Shown here in pieces: positions 32,361 through 44,176 of a stretch of DNA of 64,000 bases (the first letter of the stretch is position 1; every line of letters begins with the position of its first letter). Below the pieces are notes generated by a model. The model searched no databases and was not told where the DNA came from. It saw only the letters and a program-made list of their open reading frames with translations. Both the position numbers and the translations under genes were made by a program. The stretch comes from Rhodeus uyekii (lineage: Eukaryota; Chordata; Actinopteri; Cypriniformes; Acheilognathidae): assembly GCA_037043235.1 (NCBI GenBank), contig JAWRVZ010000216.1, positions 142,501 to 206,500 of the forward strand, in the 5' to 3' direction.

Positions 32361-33088
32361 TCTTAAATTAAACGTTAAAAAGAAGTCCAGGGTGGTGCAG
32401 ATGGGACAAGGAGCCAGGCAGAGGGAGTAGTCCATGGACGATCAGGTGGGACAAGGGGCCAGGAAGGAGGAACAGTCCAGGGGGGAACAGTTGGGACCCG
32501 GAACCAGACAGGTGAACCAGTCCAGGGTAGAGCCGATGGACCGAGGATCCCGAACGACGCCGCTGGACCCGGAGGCCGAGGCGGATCTGCAGCGACGAGC
32601 CAGGGAGACCGAGGACTGAGTCAGAACCGGAGCGACAGAGGATGAAGGTGGGGAGGGAGGAGCCAGACGACGCCGAAGGTGGAGGCAAGGCGATTCCCGA
32701 CAAAGGTGGAGCCGGCAGAACGAGGGAGCCCGGTGGAGGCTCAAGGACGAGGGATTTTGGTAGAGCGGAGGGAGGGAGGAGTGAAGGGGGAGCCAATGTG
32801 CCAACGGGCCGAGGTGGAGTGACGGGCATTGAGGTTGGAGCCGGAATCCGGACACATAACGGTGTCCCGTCGACACATGGCATCTCCCAGGCAGGTGTTA
32901 GCGGGAGCCGGTGATGGGACGCAAGGCACAGGCAGAGGAGGTGCTGAGTGCTGGCTGGGTGGAGGCAGTTGGAGCCTCCAGGCTCACACCGCTGCGAAAA
33001 ACAAATTCACCGCCTTCTGGGCCATCGCAGGGGTGATGCGGTATTCCATAAGAAGTTTTTAGTGGGCGACTAACCCGGTCGATTGTAC
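32361..33088 (-). other. G/C-rich repeat-derived leader of an LTR element
   Basis: Proline/serine-rich translations on the minus strand are low complexity and are not a convincing gene. The segment lies immediately inside the LTR at 33089-33370, where the internal region of a minus-strand retroelement would begin. No pol follows, so it is a fragment. Confidence 0.45.
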
Positions 33089-33370
33089 TGTAACACCGGA
33101 GCTGGCATGCGATGGGGAGAAGAACGAGGAGAACACGGGGATGAAACTGAAAACACTTTAATCATTAACAGAAATAGCTCTCATGTGCAAAAACTCGGGA
33201 ACTGATACATCCACATGAAACCACATGGAACGTCAACAATCGACCAGGACAATGGGAAAAATGACGGTATAAATGGTCTGGGATAACAATGAACAGCTGG
33301 CAACATAACAAGGGGGAGTGTTACAAAACAATCTATGGAAACACAGGAGGAGTGAGACATAACTGTGACA
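33089..33370 (-). mobile_element. LTR fragment, minus orientation
   Basis: Starts TGTAACACCGG and ends AACTGTGACA on the plus strand. In minus orientation it holds a TATA-like TTTATACC (near 33270) and ATTAAAGTG (near 33160). No second LTR or clear target duplication was found. Confidence 0.55.
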
Positions 33371-33798
33371 ACAACATGAGGGTGAGTAATTAAAGACAGA
33401 ATTTTTATTTTGGCTGACTTAACCTTTTAATGGTAGTTTAAATGCACACACACACACGCACATGCATTTTGAGTGGGAGGCATTTTGTTGTTAATCAGCA
33501 AACATTTATTGTTTTAAATGAAATAACTGTCATAGCTGTCATGATTTAGACACTTTAAACAAATCCTCTTAAATACTACAGAATCATGTAATGTTGAATA
33601 TAATTACAGATACCATGAGCTTCATTAAAACATTTATTCACAAAAACATTAATAGTCTATACGATTTTAATTGGTTTAAACATAAAAAAGGAGGTCTCTC
33701 TAGTCCTTGTGTTATTGTCACAGACAGTAAATTGTGCGTTTAAAAATACAATGGTTATGAATAGGAACAGTTAATTATCATCAAGATAAAATGACATA

Positions 33799-34851
33799 CA
33801 GTGGTACCTTGGTTTACGAGCGACTTGGTATACGAGCAAATCGGTGTACGAGCATGGAGGGTCGTATCGGTGTACGAGCATTGTCTCGGTGTACGAGAAA
33901 AAAATTCCCTCACCCATGCGCCTTTATCACCCCTTAACTCGTTCATTCTCTCAGTGTCTCTCAGTATGGGTGCATCATTCACCACAGTGCATTATTTTAT
34001 AAGTTGTTGTGAATATGATTACATGTGAATATGATGAATCTTTATTAATGGAGCATGTTACCAACACCACACATTGCATACTAACGAGACTCACGTGTGT
34101 TCACAGTCCAACGCACCCAATGACGTTCTTAAAGGGCCATACACTTTTAGAGAACAGCATACTATAACAGTTATAACTCTGTACAGATCATATACATAAG
34201 TGATTTACAGCGGTTTTACCTCGTGTTGTTGCATTAATTGTGATCGCTATTCTTCACGTTGTAATATCGTTACAAATGTTGAAGGAACTAGTTAATCTGA
34301 TGTGTCAATAAGTGTTAAGTTAACAGTCTTGTCACTTTAAGAGGGCGGGGTTTCAGTCGGCGCTAGAGAGAGAGCAGAGATAGTTTTGATTCTTCTGTTA
34401 TGTACGGCGTGGGTTGAAGCCAGGACCGCAATCCGATAGTTCTCAATAAAATCTCTGAATGAGAAGGAACCTGTCTGGTTATTAAAAGAAGCAACGCTAC
34501 AATGTAGTGAAATATATAAGCAGAAACCCCGCCCCCCCTCCCCTCTCGTCTCGTCTCGATCATGCCAGCAGTGAAGAGGTAAAGTGCATGTTACAGTAAA
34601 TAGTTAATAATGACAGTTAAACTCTAAAAATACTTAATTAGTATTTATATGAGATCTTAATGGTTATAATTTTAAATGTAATTAATAGGTTAAAACTAAA
34701 AAAATATTTAAAATGGGCATTTATGGTCGTATGGAACGAATCAAGTGATTTTTAGTGCGTTCTTATGGGGGAAATTGTTTTGGTGCACGAGCATTTTGGT
34801 TTACGAGCTCGCTCTTGGAACGAATTAAACTCGTAAACCGAGGTATTACTG
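33799..34851. mobile_element. Pogo/Tigger-like non-autonomous element
   Basis: Ends CAGTGGTACCTTGGTTTACG and the inverted CTCGTAAACCGAGGTATTACTG, flanked by TA on both sides (33797-33798 and 34852-34853), the pogo/Tc1-mariner target. The TTTACGAGC phrases recur near both ends (33815-33895 and 34765-34810). No transposase. Confidence 0.85.
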
Positions 34852-34940
34852 TAAGTGGCAAAATTAAGGTACAAAAAACTTCAATCTCAAACACAAATTA
34901 AATAAGCTCATATAGCTTTTAAATGTGCACATAAACACAT

Positions 34941-37900
34941 TTATACCCAACACAAACTTGACAAGAGAAGGACTGTGATGAATGATAAAGTGGATGTTGC
35001 TGCTGATGAAGGAGCTTTGGATTTTACCACCTGTGATGTTACAACTCTGCCATTCAAGGGCTGAACTCCTCTGAAGTTGTTTGTCGTCAGAACTGAAGCG
35101 CTTGCTTTGAAATAGGTAGTTGTGCTGAAGCGATTGATCTGTTTGGAGGAAATAACTCAACTGAAGAATGTTTAATCCAGAAATACAAGTATGATTTTTA
35201 TAAATTACTCAGTTGCTTGACTTACCAAGTCCTGACTGATTTTGATGGGATCTTTGAACACAGTCCAAATCACAGCTTCATTGCAGTTGGGTGTGGTTAA
35301 AGAGCCTTGATACCGGTAATATTTAGTCCTGTCCACCCCTTCAAGCAGACCGTCCAGTGTGACACTAGTCATGATGTCTGTGTTTGTATCACCTAATTAC
35401 ACAAAAGGAGTCAAGAAGGTATAAAGAAACTACTCGACGGTCTTTAGTCTTGTGTTCATTGAGAGATTAACAAAATGTACCAAGTTTTAATGTTATTAAT
35501 TGCAAGACCCTTCGTACTGATAAAATCAAGATTCTGTTAAATGCTTGATGTTATTGAGGGGTGATTGCATCAAATTTAAGTGATATACATTTGCTGCATC
35601 ATTTATAATAAACAGAAACAACCAATGATTCGGAAACAGTGTGAACAATTTAAAAAACAATATAAATAAAATAGAATACAAACATAACAAAAGTGTCGTC
35701 AAATTAAAGGTCCTGACACTCTCAAGGCAAAGTTTTTTTTCAGTCTTTGTTTGGGTGAAATACAAAGTTTGAAATATGTGACCAGTGAGATACTGTTAGC
35801 AAACATCAGACGCAACCCACACTAATAAGAGAGGAGTTTAGATGAATATGTAATTACGAACTGTAGTCTTTCCTCTTAATAACAAAATTTAAAAATATTG
35901 AGAAAACAGCAAGCATTTTAATAAAGCATAAGGTCATCTGACAAGTATTGGAGCAAAAACTAGCGATCACTCTTAACATAACCAACAATAGAGACACTGT
36001 GTCTTTTCAAATTGCTGTAAGAAACCAATTGACAGAATTAGAAAGTGGTTCAAAGTGGCAACGTATAGTAAAATAAACGAGTAACACTTTCAGAATTAGG
36101 TAATTAACAGAACAAACATGATCAAAAGCTAATCAAGAACAAATATAACAAATTTGGGCTCTGTTATCATCTGATGTTTCACTTCATACAAGACTTAATT
36201 AATAACACTGAATCATCAAGAACTATCAAACAGAGTGAATAATCCAATACAAGCCGGTAACCAAAGCACAAACCCAAAGACAGTTCAAAGTACAAGATCA
36301 AGCTCACATGGTCAAAATATTAAAAGTCATTCCTAACTGACACATTTTTTTTTTTTTAAATAAACAACATTGTTGTTTCAAAACCTTTATGACTTTATTT
36401 TTTTTCTGTGGAATACAAAAAAATATTTATATTTCTTGAATTTGTTTTGGACCCCAGTGACTTTAAATGTATGGATAAAAACTGTTCCTTATGTTGTGTT
36501 TCAATGGTGATAGATAGTTTCAGAATGATATGAGGATGACGAGTAAATTATGTCAAAATGTTCATTTCTGGCTAAATTATCAACAACCAACTATTTCTTT
36601 ACCTGAATTAGGGATGTCTGTCAAAAAGGATGTTAGGATATCCCAACTTTTGGTTTTGTTTTGTTCACTGGTTCCCTGTTGGTTAAATAAAAATACATCG
36701 ACATGAACACACAACCAAACCACAAATATTATTTTAGTTCTGTTCTTCACTCTGGGTTTAATAAATGTGGTTTTGCTCACCTCAATGAAGAAACCAAGAA
36801 CAGCCAATGCTGTGCTGTCATTGGCGGCTAGAGCAGCTGACACACTCCCATTGTATTTTGAATGAACATTCACAATGTGCAGCTGAAAATCAGATGTAGA
36901 AAGAAAACACACAGTGAATGATCACATACTCACTTTTTGGGATAATGCAGTTCATTTACAGGGAAAAGTAATTCATTCATTCATACCTCCATTGGATATT
37001 GTTTGCCATCCACAGTGTGTTCAGAGCCGGGTGAGGAGCTGCCGTTTCCCCAGTGCAGATGGAATTGTTTAGTGTTGTATAAACCTGGAAGATCACCTCC
37101 TTTAACTGATAATTTATCATCATCCAGGTTGACCACCACTGTAAAGGCAATTAACATATTAGATAGGACATGCGACTCATGGACGTTGTGCATCATTGAT
37201 GCTTCATCTCAAATCTTTTGCAAATTTAACTTTCCTCTATGTGGTCTGTGGGTCTCATGCAATAGACAAAAAGAGGAATTAAATAACCTTTATCCTTCTG
37301 TTGTATAACAGTGTATCACCAAGATCTCTGTTTTGTGTACTTTTCTGGAACGTTTTAATGTGAAACTTCTCATGTTACCGTCTCTTAAGGATTGAACGCT
37401 TTTGTTAGTAGCCAAGATTATTTCTTATTTGGAAGCATATTTGAATTGATCTGTTAAATAAAGGCATCAACTATATTTTGTAAAGCAAAAACAAATCCTT
37501 TAAAAAAGAAAGAATCAATGTTCCCAGTGTGCAGAGCTCCTTACCAGAGTCGCCTGAGTTGGCGATTGATATGAATGTGGAGTTGTCATCAAAACCAGTG
37601 AAGGTAAATGAGCTCAGGTTAGGATTTCCCTGAACATTTGCAGTCACAATATTAATGGGAGATTGGCTGGATCCATTGCAGAATTGTGGAGCAATTTTGG
37701 GCCAGGTGGTAAAATCTATCATAAATCAGTCGTAAAAAAAAATCTATTTCAGGACCATTAACTTATATTAACTTTTATGCAGTCGAATGTTTTAGAAAAA
37801 AAAAAATCACACTTACTGCATTCTGGCTTGTCATAGCACCATGCTGTTTAGGATTAAATTACAACATTATTAAGTATAATCAATACAAATGCAAAACTTC

Positions 37901-38065
37901 CAACCAAAACATTGCAAGAGTTACTACTTTAAAAGGAGTCCTAAAGAAATCAAACCAGATACTCAAAGAAGTTGAACTTCAGTCACACTCACCCACAGAA
38001 GAGTCCCCGCTGTGGACGGAGGGACACAGAAGAGCAGCAAGGCAAGTTACCAACAGGAAAATCAT
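34941..38065 (-). CDS. ca4: Carbonic anhydrase 4-like, copy B
   Basis: Eight coding exons on the minus strand: 37993-38065, 37817-37843, 37545-37715, 36987-37138, 36781-36882, 36603-36675, 35226-35392 and 34941-35138. All have AG/GT borders and the same phases as copy A; 963 nt, 320 residues. Residues 1-19 are a signal peptide (MIFLLVTCLAALLCPSVHS). WCYDKPEC, QFCNGSSQSPINIV and TPNC hold the CA4-type disulfide cysteines. All zinc ligands are present: KQFHLHWGN (H94, H96) and PMELHIVN (H119). E106 (GSEHTVDG) and T199 (SLTTPNC) are also there. The usual proton-shuttle H64 is Asp (SGDSVVV). The C terminus ends in a hydrophobic GPI tail (STLSFITVLLLSSLCWV). Predicted role: extracellular CO2/bicarbonate exchange at the membrane. 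Confidence 0.92.
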
Positions 38066-38163
38066 CTGAATCAAACAATAAATCATTGCATCATTACATA
38101 CAAATCAATGCAGAATTTAACCTTATTATAAATTAATTGAATTTGAAATGGGAAAGATCGTAC

Positions 38164-38250
38164 TGTACCTCTTCAACTTGATTCACCTGTTCAGTAAGTG
38201 AATGAATGTCTGCATCGCCTTTAATACTTTCTCAGTTCACCTGTAAGTGG
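38164..38250 (-). promoter_or_regulatory. Promoter and non-coding first exon of copy B
   Basis: The minus strand has TATTAAAGG (about 38218-38226) and then a leader ending TTGAAGAGGTACA, matching the corresponding part of copy A. The donor here is GTACGA, weaker than GTAAGA in copy A. Confidence 0.45.
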
Positions 38251-41200
38251 GAGTTGCTTTCACCCGTTCTTCTGACGAAAAGCTACAATCCGATCAAACG
38301 CATGTGAGCGCGTGATCGTTTATCTTTTACTTTTGAAGATCCGTCAATACTTGAGTTATGCAATCGCGCTCCTATCTCTCTCAGCATCACTTCATCATGT
38401 TCTCTAAAAATCAAAGATGGAGAGGAAAATCGCAGTTCACCATAGTGCGTTCCTTCCCAACCTTTAAAACAAATAAAAACTAGTTTGTTAGCCGGCGACT
38501 TTAACAAATTCGTGTACACAGTTTAAGTATGTTTCGATAATATCGACAGTTAAACCCTTCATAGGCAAGTGAAGTAAGAGCGAATAGAAGTATATTTCTA
38601 ATTTTAGATGTACTTTAGAAAATACTTAAAAGCAGACATTTACTTAACTTATAAATTCATAATTAATTATTATTTAGTTCCTTCACGTCGTTCCAAACGG
38701 GATAAATGTATTCCGTGACAGGCAAAGGAGGAATAAACAGAAAACATCAGCCTGTATTTGCTTCAATCTTATTCTTTATAATCTTGTTCTAAAGGGTGTT
38801 GTTCAACCTCACGAAAGATGATTGACATCAGTTGATTCATATCCTATCTGTCCGTTTCATTGTTTTACTTAGACTCTTTATATGTTAATCTGTTGATGCT
38901 TCTCATTTCAACACATCATTTGTCATTAGACTTGGCCCATCAAAACGGTTAATATCCAAACCGAAACCAACATTATTTAAAAATTCGATGTGATTTCAGT
39001 GCCTTTTACACACGGATGCCAATGTTGAAATATGGTTTAAAAAGCAGATGGGAGTTACAAAATGTCCGGGGTAAATGGGACCATACAGACCACACACAAA
39101 AAAAGATAAAAGCGAAGGCAGTTTCTGTGCAAGAGATCTTACAACGATGAAATGTAAAATGTTTAGAACACGACGAAAGCAAAACGTAAGCATGACATTA
39201 GAATAGACAAGAAGATGAAAACTGTCTGTCACGGAAGGCTATTGCAATATGCCGCAGGCCGCGTTAACAATAAGGCTAAACTGGGCTGCGAGTTGATTGA
39301 CTGGAATTCGGGCGTGCCGATTACTGGTGTGCGCGTGTGTGAGCAGCCGGTAATTCTCTTGACGCTTTCGCCGCTCAACTGAAGCGATAACAAGTCGCTT
39401 TGTCCGTTTGAATCGATACTAGCCAACAGGACGTGAACACGAAGTGAAGTTCTACCCCAGCAAAACGTGGATGGATAGGCTGAATTTCGAACCAGGATCC
39501 AGCCTTGATGATCCTCATCTTCTAGGGATAGAATGAAGATCTATAATGATGAAACTATTTAAAGTAAACACCTTCTGGCAATCATATGCATACATATTGT
39601 TGCGGACTGCATTAATTTGTTGTAAACTGTATATTTAATACTGTGTGTTAAGATATGATTTTTAAATACTAATTATCCCTGTGGAACAACATTTTTTGGC
39701 ATCAAGGTAGGCTACTATTAAGGGGCCCTTGAATTTGCTGAGACCCCAGGGCCCTTTGTGTTCTTATTGTGGTCCTGTACATGATTTATATCCAGTATTC
39801 ATCTAAAGCACGTATGCCTTTTGTATGAGCTGTATGAGACACCTGAGATAGAAAAGTGGGATATAGTTTAATGGCATAGGAAAGTATAAATATATAAAAG
39901 GTTTAATTTCTCAAGGAAGGAACCACATTTTGTACACACTCCTTTAGCAGTAATTACAGCTGCTTATTTTAAGGATAGGCAAAAAATTACACAATGCAAA
40001 TGTGTCCCACCTCAGACAGATCACATGCATGTCATATTTTTAATTTGATTCATGTCCAGACTTATGCTGGGATGTACCACACAACTAAACTCCTAAAATA
40101 TGAATCATATCATCTTAAATGCAGGCTCACCCAATTCATTTGCCTCTGCTTGTAAATGTCATCACAACACCAGCCAAAAGTAGCAGCGTATTCTGATGAT
40201 AATTCGATGGTATTCTGAATTTCTTTAATTTTGCCAGTTTTAGTCATGTAGATATGCAAAACAGAAAATGAAAAGGAAAAAAAAACTTTGTCTTACCTGC
40301 ATTGTCACAAGCATAACACATGATTTTAGCTACATGCCACACTTAGTCTCTCTATCTAGAGCAGTTTGATCTGTATCAGTCTCTTGGCTTATACAATACA
40401 GGTTTTTGTCAGGTGCATGGCTGACTATTTGTAAGCTCTCTGCTGCACTGGCACTGCCTTCTCTTATGAGTCTTTTACTTTATTGTTTCCGCTAAAGTTG
40501 TTCTGCTTGGCTTGGTCCCATGAACCCATGCTGGTAGATGTCGCAACTCCCACCATTTGGTTCTGAAATCATCTTTCACAACCATATAAATATACCTGTG
40601 TGTATCCCTGTACTGTCATTAAACCCTTTCAATTACAAATGATGTAGTAACTAGTTTTGATTTGGTGTTAACATTTATATGCTACCTATTGCAATATTTC
40701 CACCAGCTTGCTGATAACATTTCTTTAGTCATTCGGCAGTCCTGCAGTCGAAACCCTGTAGGAAAACCACCCCTACAGGCCTTATATAAGCCTGTGAAGT
40801 GATCTGAACAACTACAAGATAAAAAAAAAAAAAGTGCGATACATGACCTCATGTGCAAATCTATCCCAAAGGAGACAAAAATGAGGCTTAACTGTGAAAC
40901 TTTATCCACCTGTGTTAAATACTCAATGAGCGCAATGTAATCTTATATCTTGTAATACTTCACATCCTCTATGTATTTTCTCACACCTAAGGCATCAAAT
41001 ATTGCTACTTACACAAGAGGCTTGTGCACCACTATTTGCACTAAGTGAACTAAAAGTATTTTCTTTACAATAAGTGCAAAAAGCATTAAAGCTAATGGAT
41101 TAGGTATACTATAAATAGTGGTTAACTGCTATTTGAACCATTCCACAGAATGGGTACCATTTATGTCCCAAATATGGATGAAAATAAACTGTAAAATAAA

Positions 41201-42405
41201 GTATATTATTAAGCCAAGTGTCCTGCACACTAAATGCAAATGTAAATATAGAATTTAAAACAAATTTAAAAAGTATCTAAAATACTAAAAAAAATTATAT
41301 GTTTTTTACGTGTCCAAATCATTAATACACATTTTAGTTATGTTCACATCAATTCCTGTTACACATCCACAAAAAGTCTGTTACCTTAAGTTTAATCTAT
41401 ATGAATGTATGCAGTGTCGGTCATCCCTGTAAGTAAAATATACGTTGTTTATTATAAAAACATGATAGTGTTTTACGTTCTTTTCCTTTAAAGCGATGCA
41501 TTGTTGCCTATTCGTAACATCCAAATCACAGAACATCATGTGTGAAAGCGTATTTAATAATGCTGGATTTTTCTTGCCTTAAGGAACTATAATTAACTTC
41601 TCATATAGCTTTCTTTCGGTTTCCTCAGATGCTCAGAACTCACCATTACATCCATCTAATTATTCATCCCAAAATCTCAGACTTTGCAGTGCTGGACAAT
41701 GAAATCATCTCTTGCTTCATAAGGCAAAGACAGATAAAACCAAAAAAAGAGGCATTTTTTATCTACATTTTCAATCTCCCATCATACCTAACTTCCTTTC
41801 AGAAGTTCGCAGGCTAAACTCCCATCAAATGCACTCTTCACAGATGACTCGTGACAACCCAAAAAGGCCTTTCCCAGCTGCAGAAGCACTGGGCCGCTGG
41901 ACATCATGCGCTTTCAGGAGTTGCATTCAATAAAATCAATCTCACATCAAAGAAGTCCAATGAACTCTCATCAGCTAAATCATCAGCTTGTTTCCACACG
42001 CCCGAACCTAAAGGATCCTCTATCTGCCTTCAATGAACACTACAAATCCACAAAGTATTGGAAAACTTTCCATTCTAACTGCTGAAGTGGCATCCAACCA
42101 CTTTTTCCAGAGGAAAACTAACTTCTCTAGTCTACTACTCCAGCTGCCACAGAAGCACCACTTCTCCATCCAAATGGCTCCACTCCCAGTGCAATAGTAT
42201 TGATGCTCCCGCAGTAACTCACCTTCTCAGGAAATGGCTTTGCCTTTCACCACAGGAGCTCAGTTCTCTAAAAAAAGTTCTTTATTTTCTTTGGAAGAAA
42301 ATTGTTATCAACATCTTTTCTAGCAGCTTTCCCATGTTAGTTGCAACTTTTGCGGGGAGTACTATGGGATCGGGCCAAATACAGAGCCCGGAGCACGCCA
42401 AATAC
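38251..42405. other. Long intergenic stretch, no gene supported
   Basis: About 4.1 kb. The first ~200 bp resemble the sequence upstream of copy A. The rest is AT-rich with only short, unconvincing open frames. 41610-42060 is AC-rich and less AT-rich than its surroundings and may be an old repeat, but I do not recognise it. Confidence 0.45.
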
Positions 42406-42409
42406 ATAT

Positions 42410-42698
42410 TGTTACGACCGCTAGGGGACAGCCGTAACAGGAAAAAGGAAAACGTGAGTCTCAATACCAGAGAGATTAACATAATAATACGTTTACTGAG
42501 AAAGGGATTAGTCTTCAGGGGCAGACAAGGCCAAAATAACAAACAGAAATTATTTATGTGAAAACCTCTAATTTACCTGAATCCAAAAATAAAGAAAACA
42601 AATTACAATTTAACTTACCTAAGATATCAAAAAAGATAAGATATAGTGAAAAGATATCAAACAAAATTGTGTCAAACCCCCTACTTCCCTTAAAGTGC

Positions 42699-42748
<50 letters not shown>

Positions 42749-43142
42749 TGGAATAAACAAAGAATTATGTACAAATAGCGATCAATGCCAAAATCGGAAT
42801 CAAGTTTACAAATAAACTCACAATCAATAACACAATCAATTACAAAATAAACAAAATCAACACTAACAATCTACACACTCTAAACAAGACAAAGGGGACA
42901 CGAACTAGCTATAACAAAGGGTACGGACTCAAACACATTGGCACAGTAGTGGCATGAAGCAGAGAATGGATGTTTGGGGTGGTCCTTATATCCAGATTAG
43001 ATATTTGGCAGAACCAATCACAGTCTTCAAGTGATTAACAAAGGGAGTAACCAATCTGCAACACATCTACACAGAGAGAGAGAGAGAGAGATACACAATA
43101 TGCACAAAGACAGTTGATAAAAAAAAAAACTGGATCATAACA
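42410..43142 (-). mobile_element. Solo LTR, 733 bp
   Basis: Ends TGTTACGACC and GGATCATAACA (TG...CA) with ATAT repeated on each side (42406-42409 and 43143-43146). In minus orientation it has a TATAAGG-like box near 42985. It contains an AT microsatellite and a GA run. Confidence 0.75.
42703..42746. repeat. TA dinucleotide microsatellite
   Basis: About 22 TA units inside the solo LTR. Confidence 0.95.
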
Positions 43143-43146
43143 ATAT

Positions 43147-43790
43147 ACCATTTATTCTACCTGACTTATTTGTTAGTGTGAACTCATGAACTGTTTCTTG
43201 CATTTACATTTGCTGATCAATGTTTAAATGTGAATAAAAGCCTAAATTAAATCTGTACTTCATATGAAGTGTCTCTTCAGAAAACTGATATTGCCAAACA
43301 AATATTCAAGAAAAAACCCAACTCTGCACTGACTTAAGCTTTGCATTCAACAGTCCAGTCTGGAAGCCCAGTGATTACAGTCTAACGCAATGCGACTGCA
43401 TTCCACAGACACTCTCATAATATTACATGACAACAGGCAATTACATCATAAATTTACATGATCGATTATTCTATAACCCATGATTATTTCATGCATAATC
43501 AATACTTCATAACATTTGAGACTATATTATTTTAATGTGCTTTCTTTTCAACTATTCTTTTTGTCAAAAAGATTGGTTATAATGTTTTATCCTAGCTATT
43601 CTCTAAACAGTTTTGTAAGATGAAGTTAGTATCAGACTTTACTTTTATTTATTTTTTTCTCTTTCAATTATATTAATTTAGATAAGCATGCAAAGGGAAT
43701 AAGGTCATGTTTTTTCACTTGTTGTTTTGCACAGTGGCGTACAGGTTTCAGGTGACCCATAACTGCATTTTTGGGTGTGATGCGTCATGA
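43147..43790. other. Intergenic, no gene seen
   Basis: AT-rich sequence between the solo LTR and the DIRS element. Confidence 0.5.
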
Positions 43791-43842
43791 AACGTCTCAG
43801 GTTACTTACGTAACCCTAGTTCCCTTAGAGGGAACGAGACAC

Positions 43843-43985
43843 TGCGTCGACAACGCATTAGTGTAATTGTCTCTTGAAGCGCAATTGAAACCAGGTGTGC
43901 GAGTGCACATAGCCGAGTGTGACGTCATGAGCCAGGAGTATAACTGCACGCAGCAGACTAGCAGCCTCAGCTTAACTAGTGTCTG
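43843..43985 (+). repeat. Left inverted terminal repeat of DIRS
   Basis: About 140 bp that matches the reverse complement of 48876-49017 almost exactly (for example GTCTCTTGAAGCGCAATTG). Confidence 0.92.
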
Positions 43986-44019
43986 AAACAGCCGGCGTGC
44001 GATGGAGCTGAGGCTACGA

Positions 44020-44113
44020 GACGCAGTGTCTCGTTCCCTCTAAGGGAACTAGGGTTACGTAAGTAACCTGAGACGTTCCCTGTCAAGGGAACTCAACACT
44101 GCGTCGACAACAC
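44020..44113. repeat. Internal complementary region of DIRS
   Basis: The first part (44020-44077) is the reverse complement of the left outer end (43791-43851, AACGTCTCAGGTTACTTACG...). The second part (44074-44113) repeats the reverse complement of the right outer end (48997-49036). It therefore joins copies of both element tips, the template thought to allow end repair and circle formation. Confidence 0.88.
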
Positions 44114-44176
44114 ATATGGGAACGAGAATACCCACGCTGCCTCAGCGAACGGAGTACGCCAAGCTAACGTAGCTCA

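Noticed and set aside
32368..32883. Proline/serine-rich minus-strand protein of 171 residues
   Set aside because: Low complexity, several frames open at once and no domain; better seen as leader sequence of a retroelement fragment.
39224..39430. Possible small exon or gene near 39300
   Set aside because: GC-richer than its surroundings with a short open frame, but no recognisable motif, paired splice sites or neighbour to support it.
41629..42036. Overlapping plus-strand frames of about 60-75 residues
   Set aside because: No domain, several frames equally open, composition like old repeat sequence.
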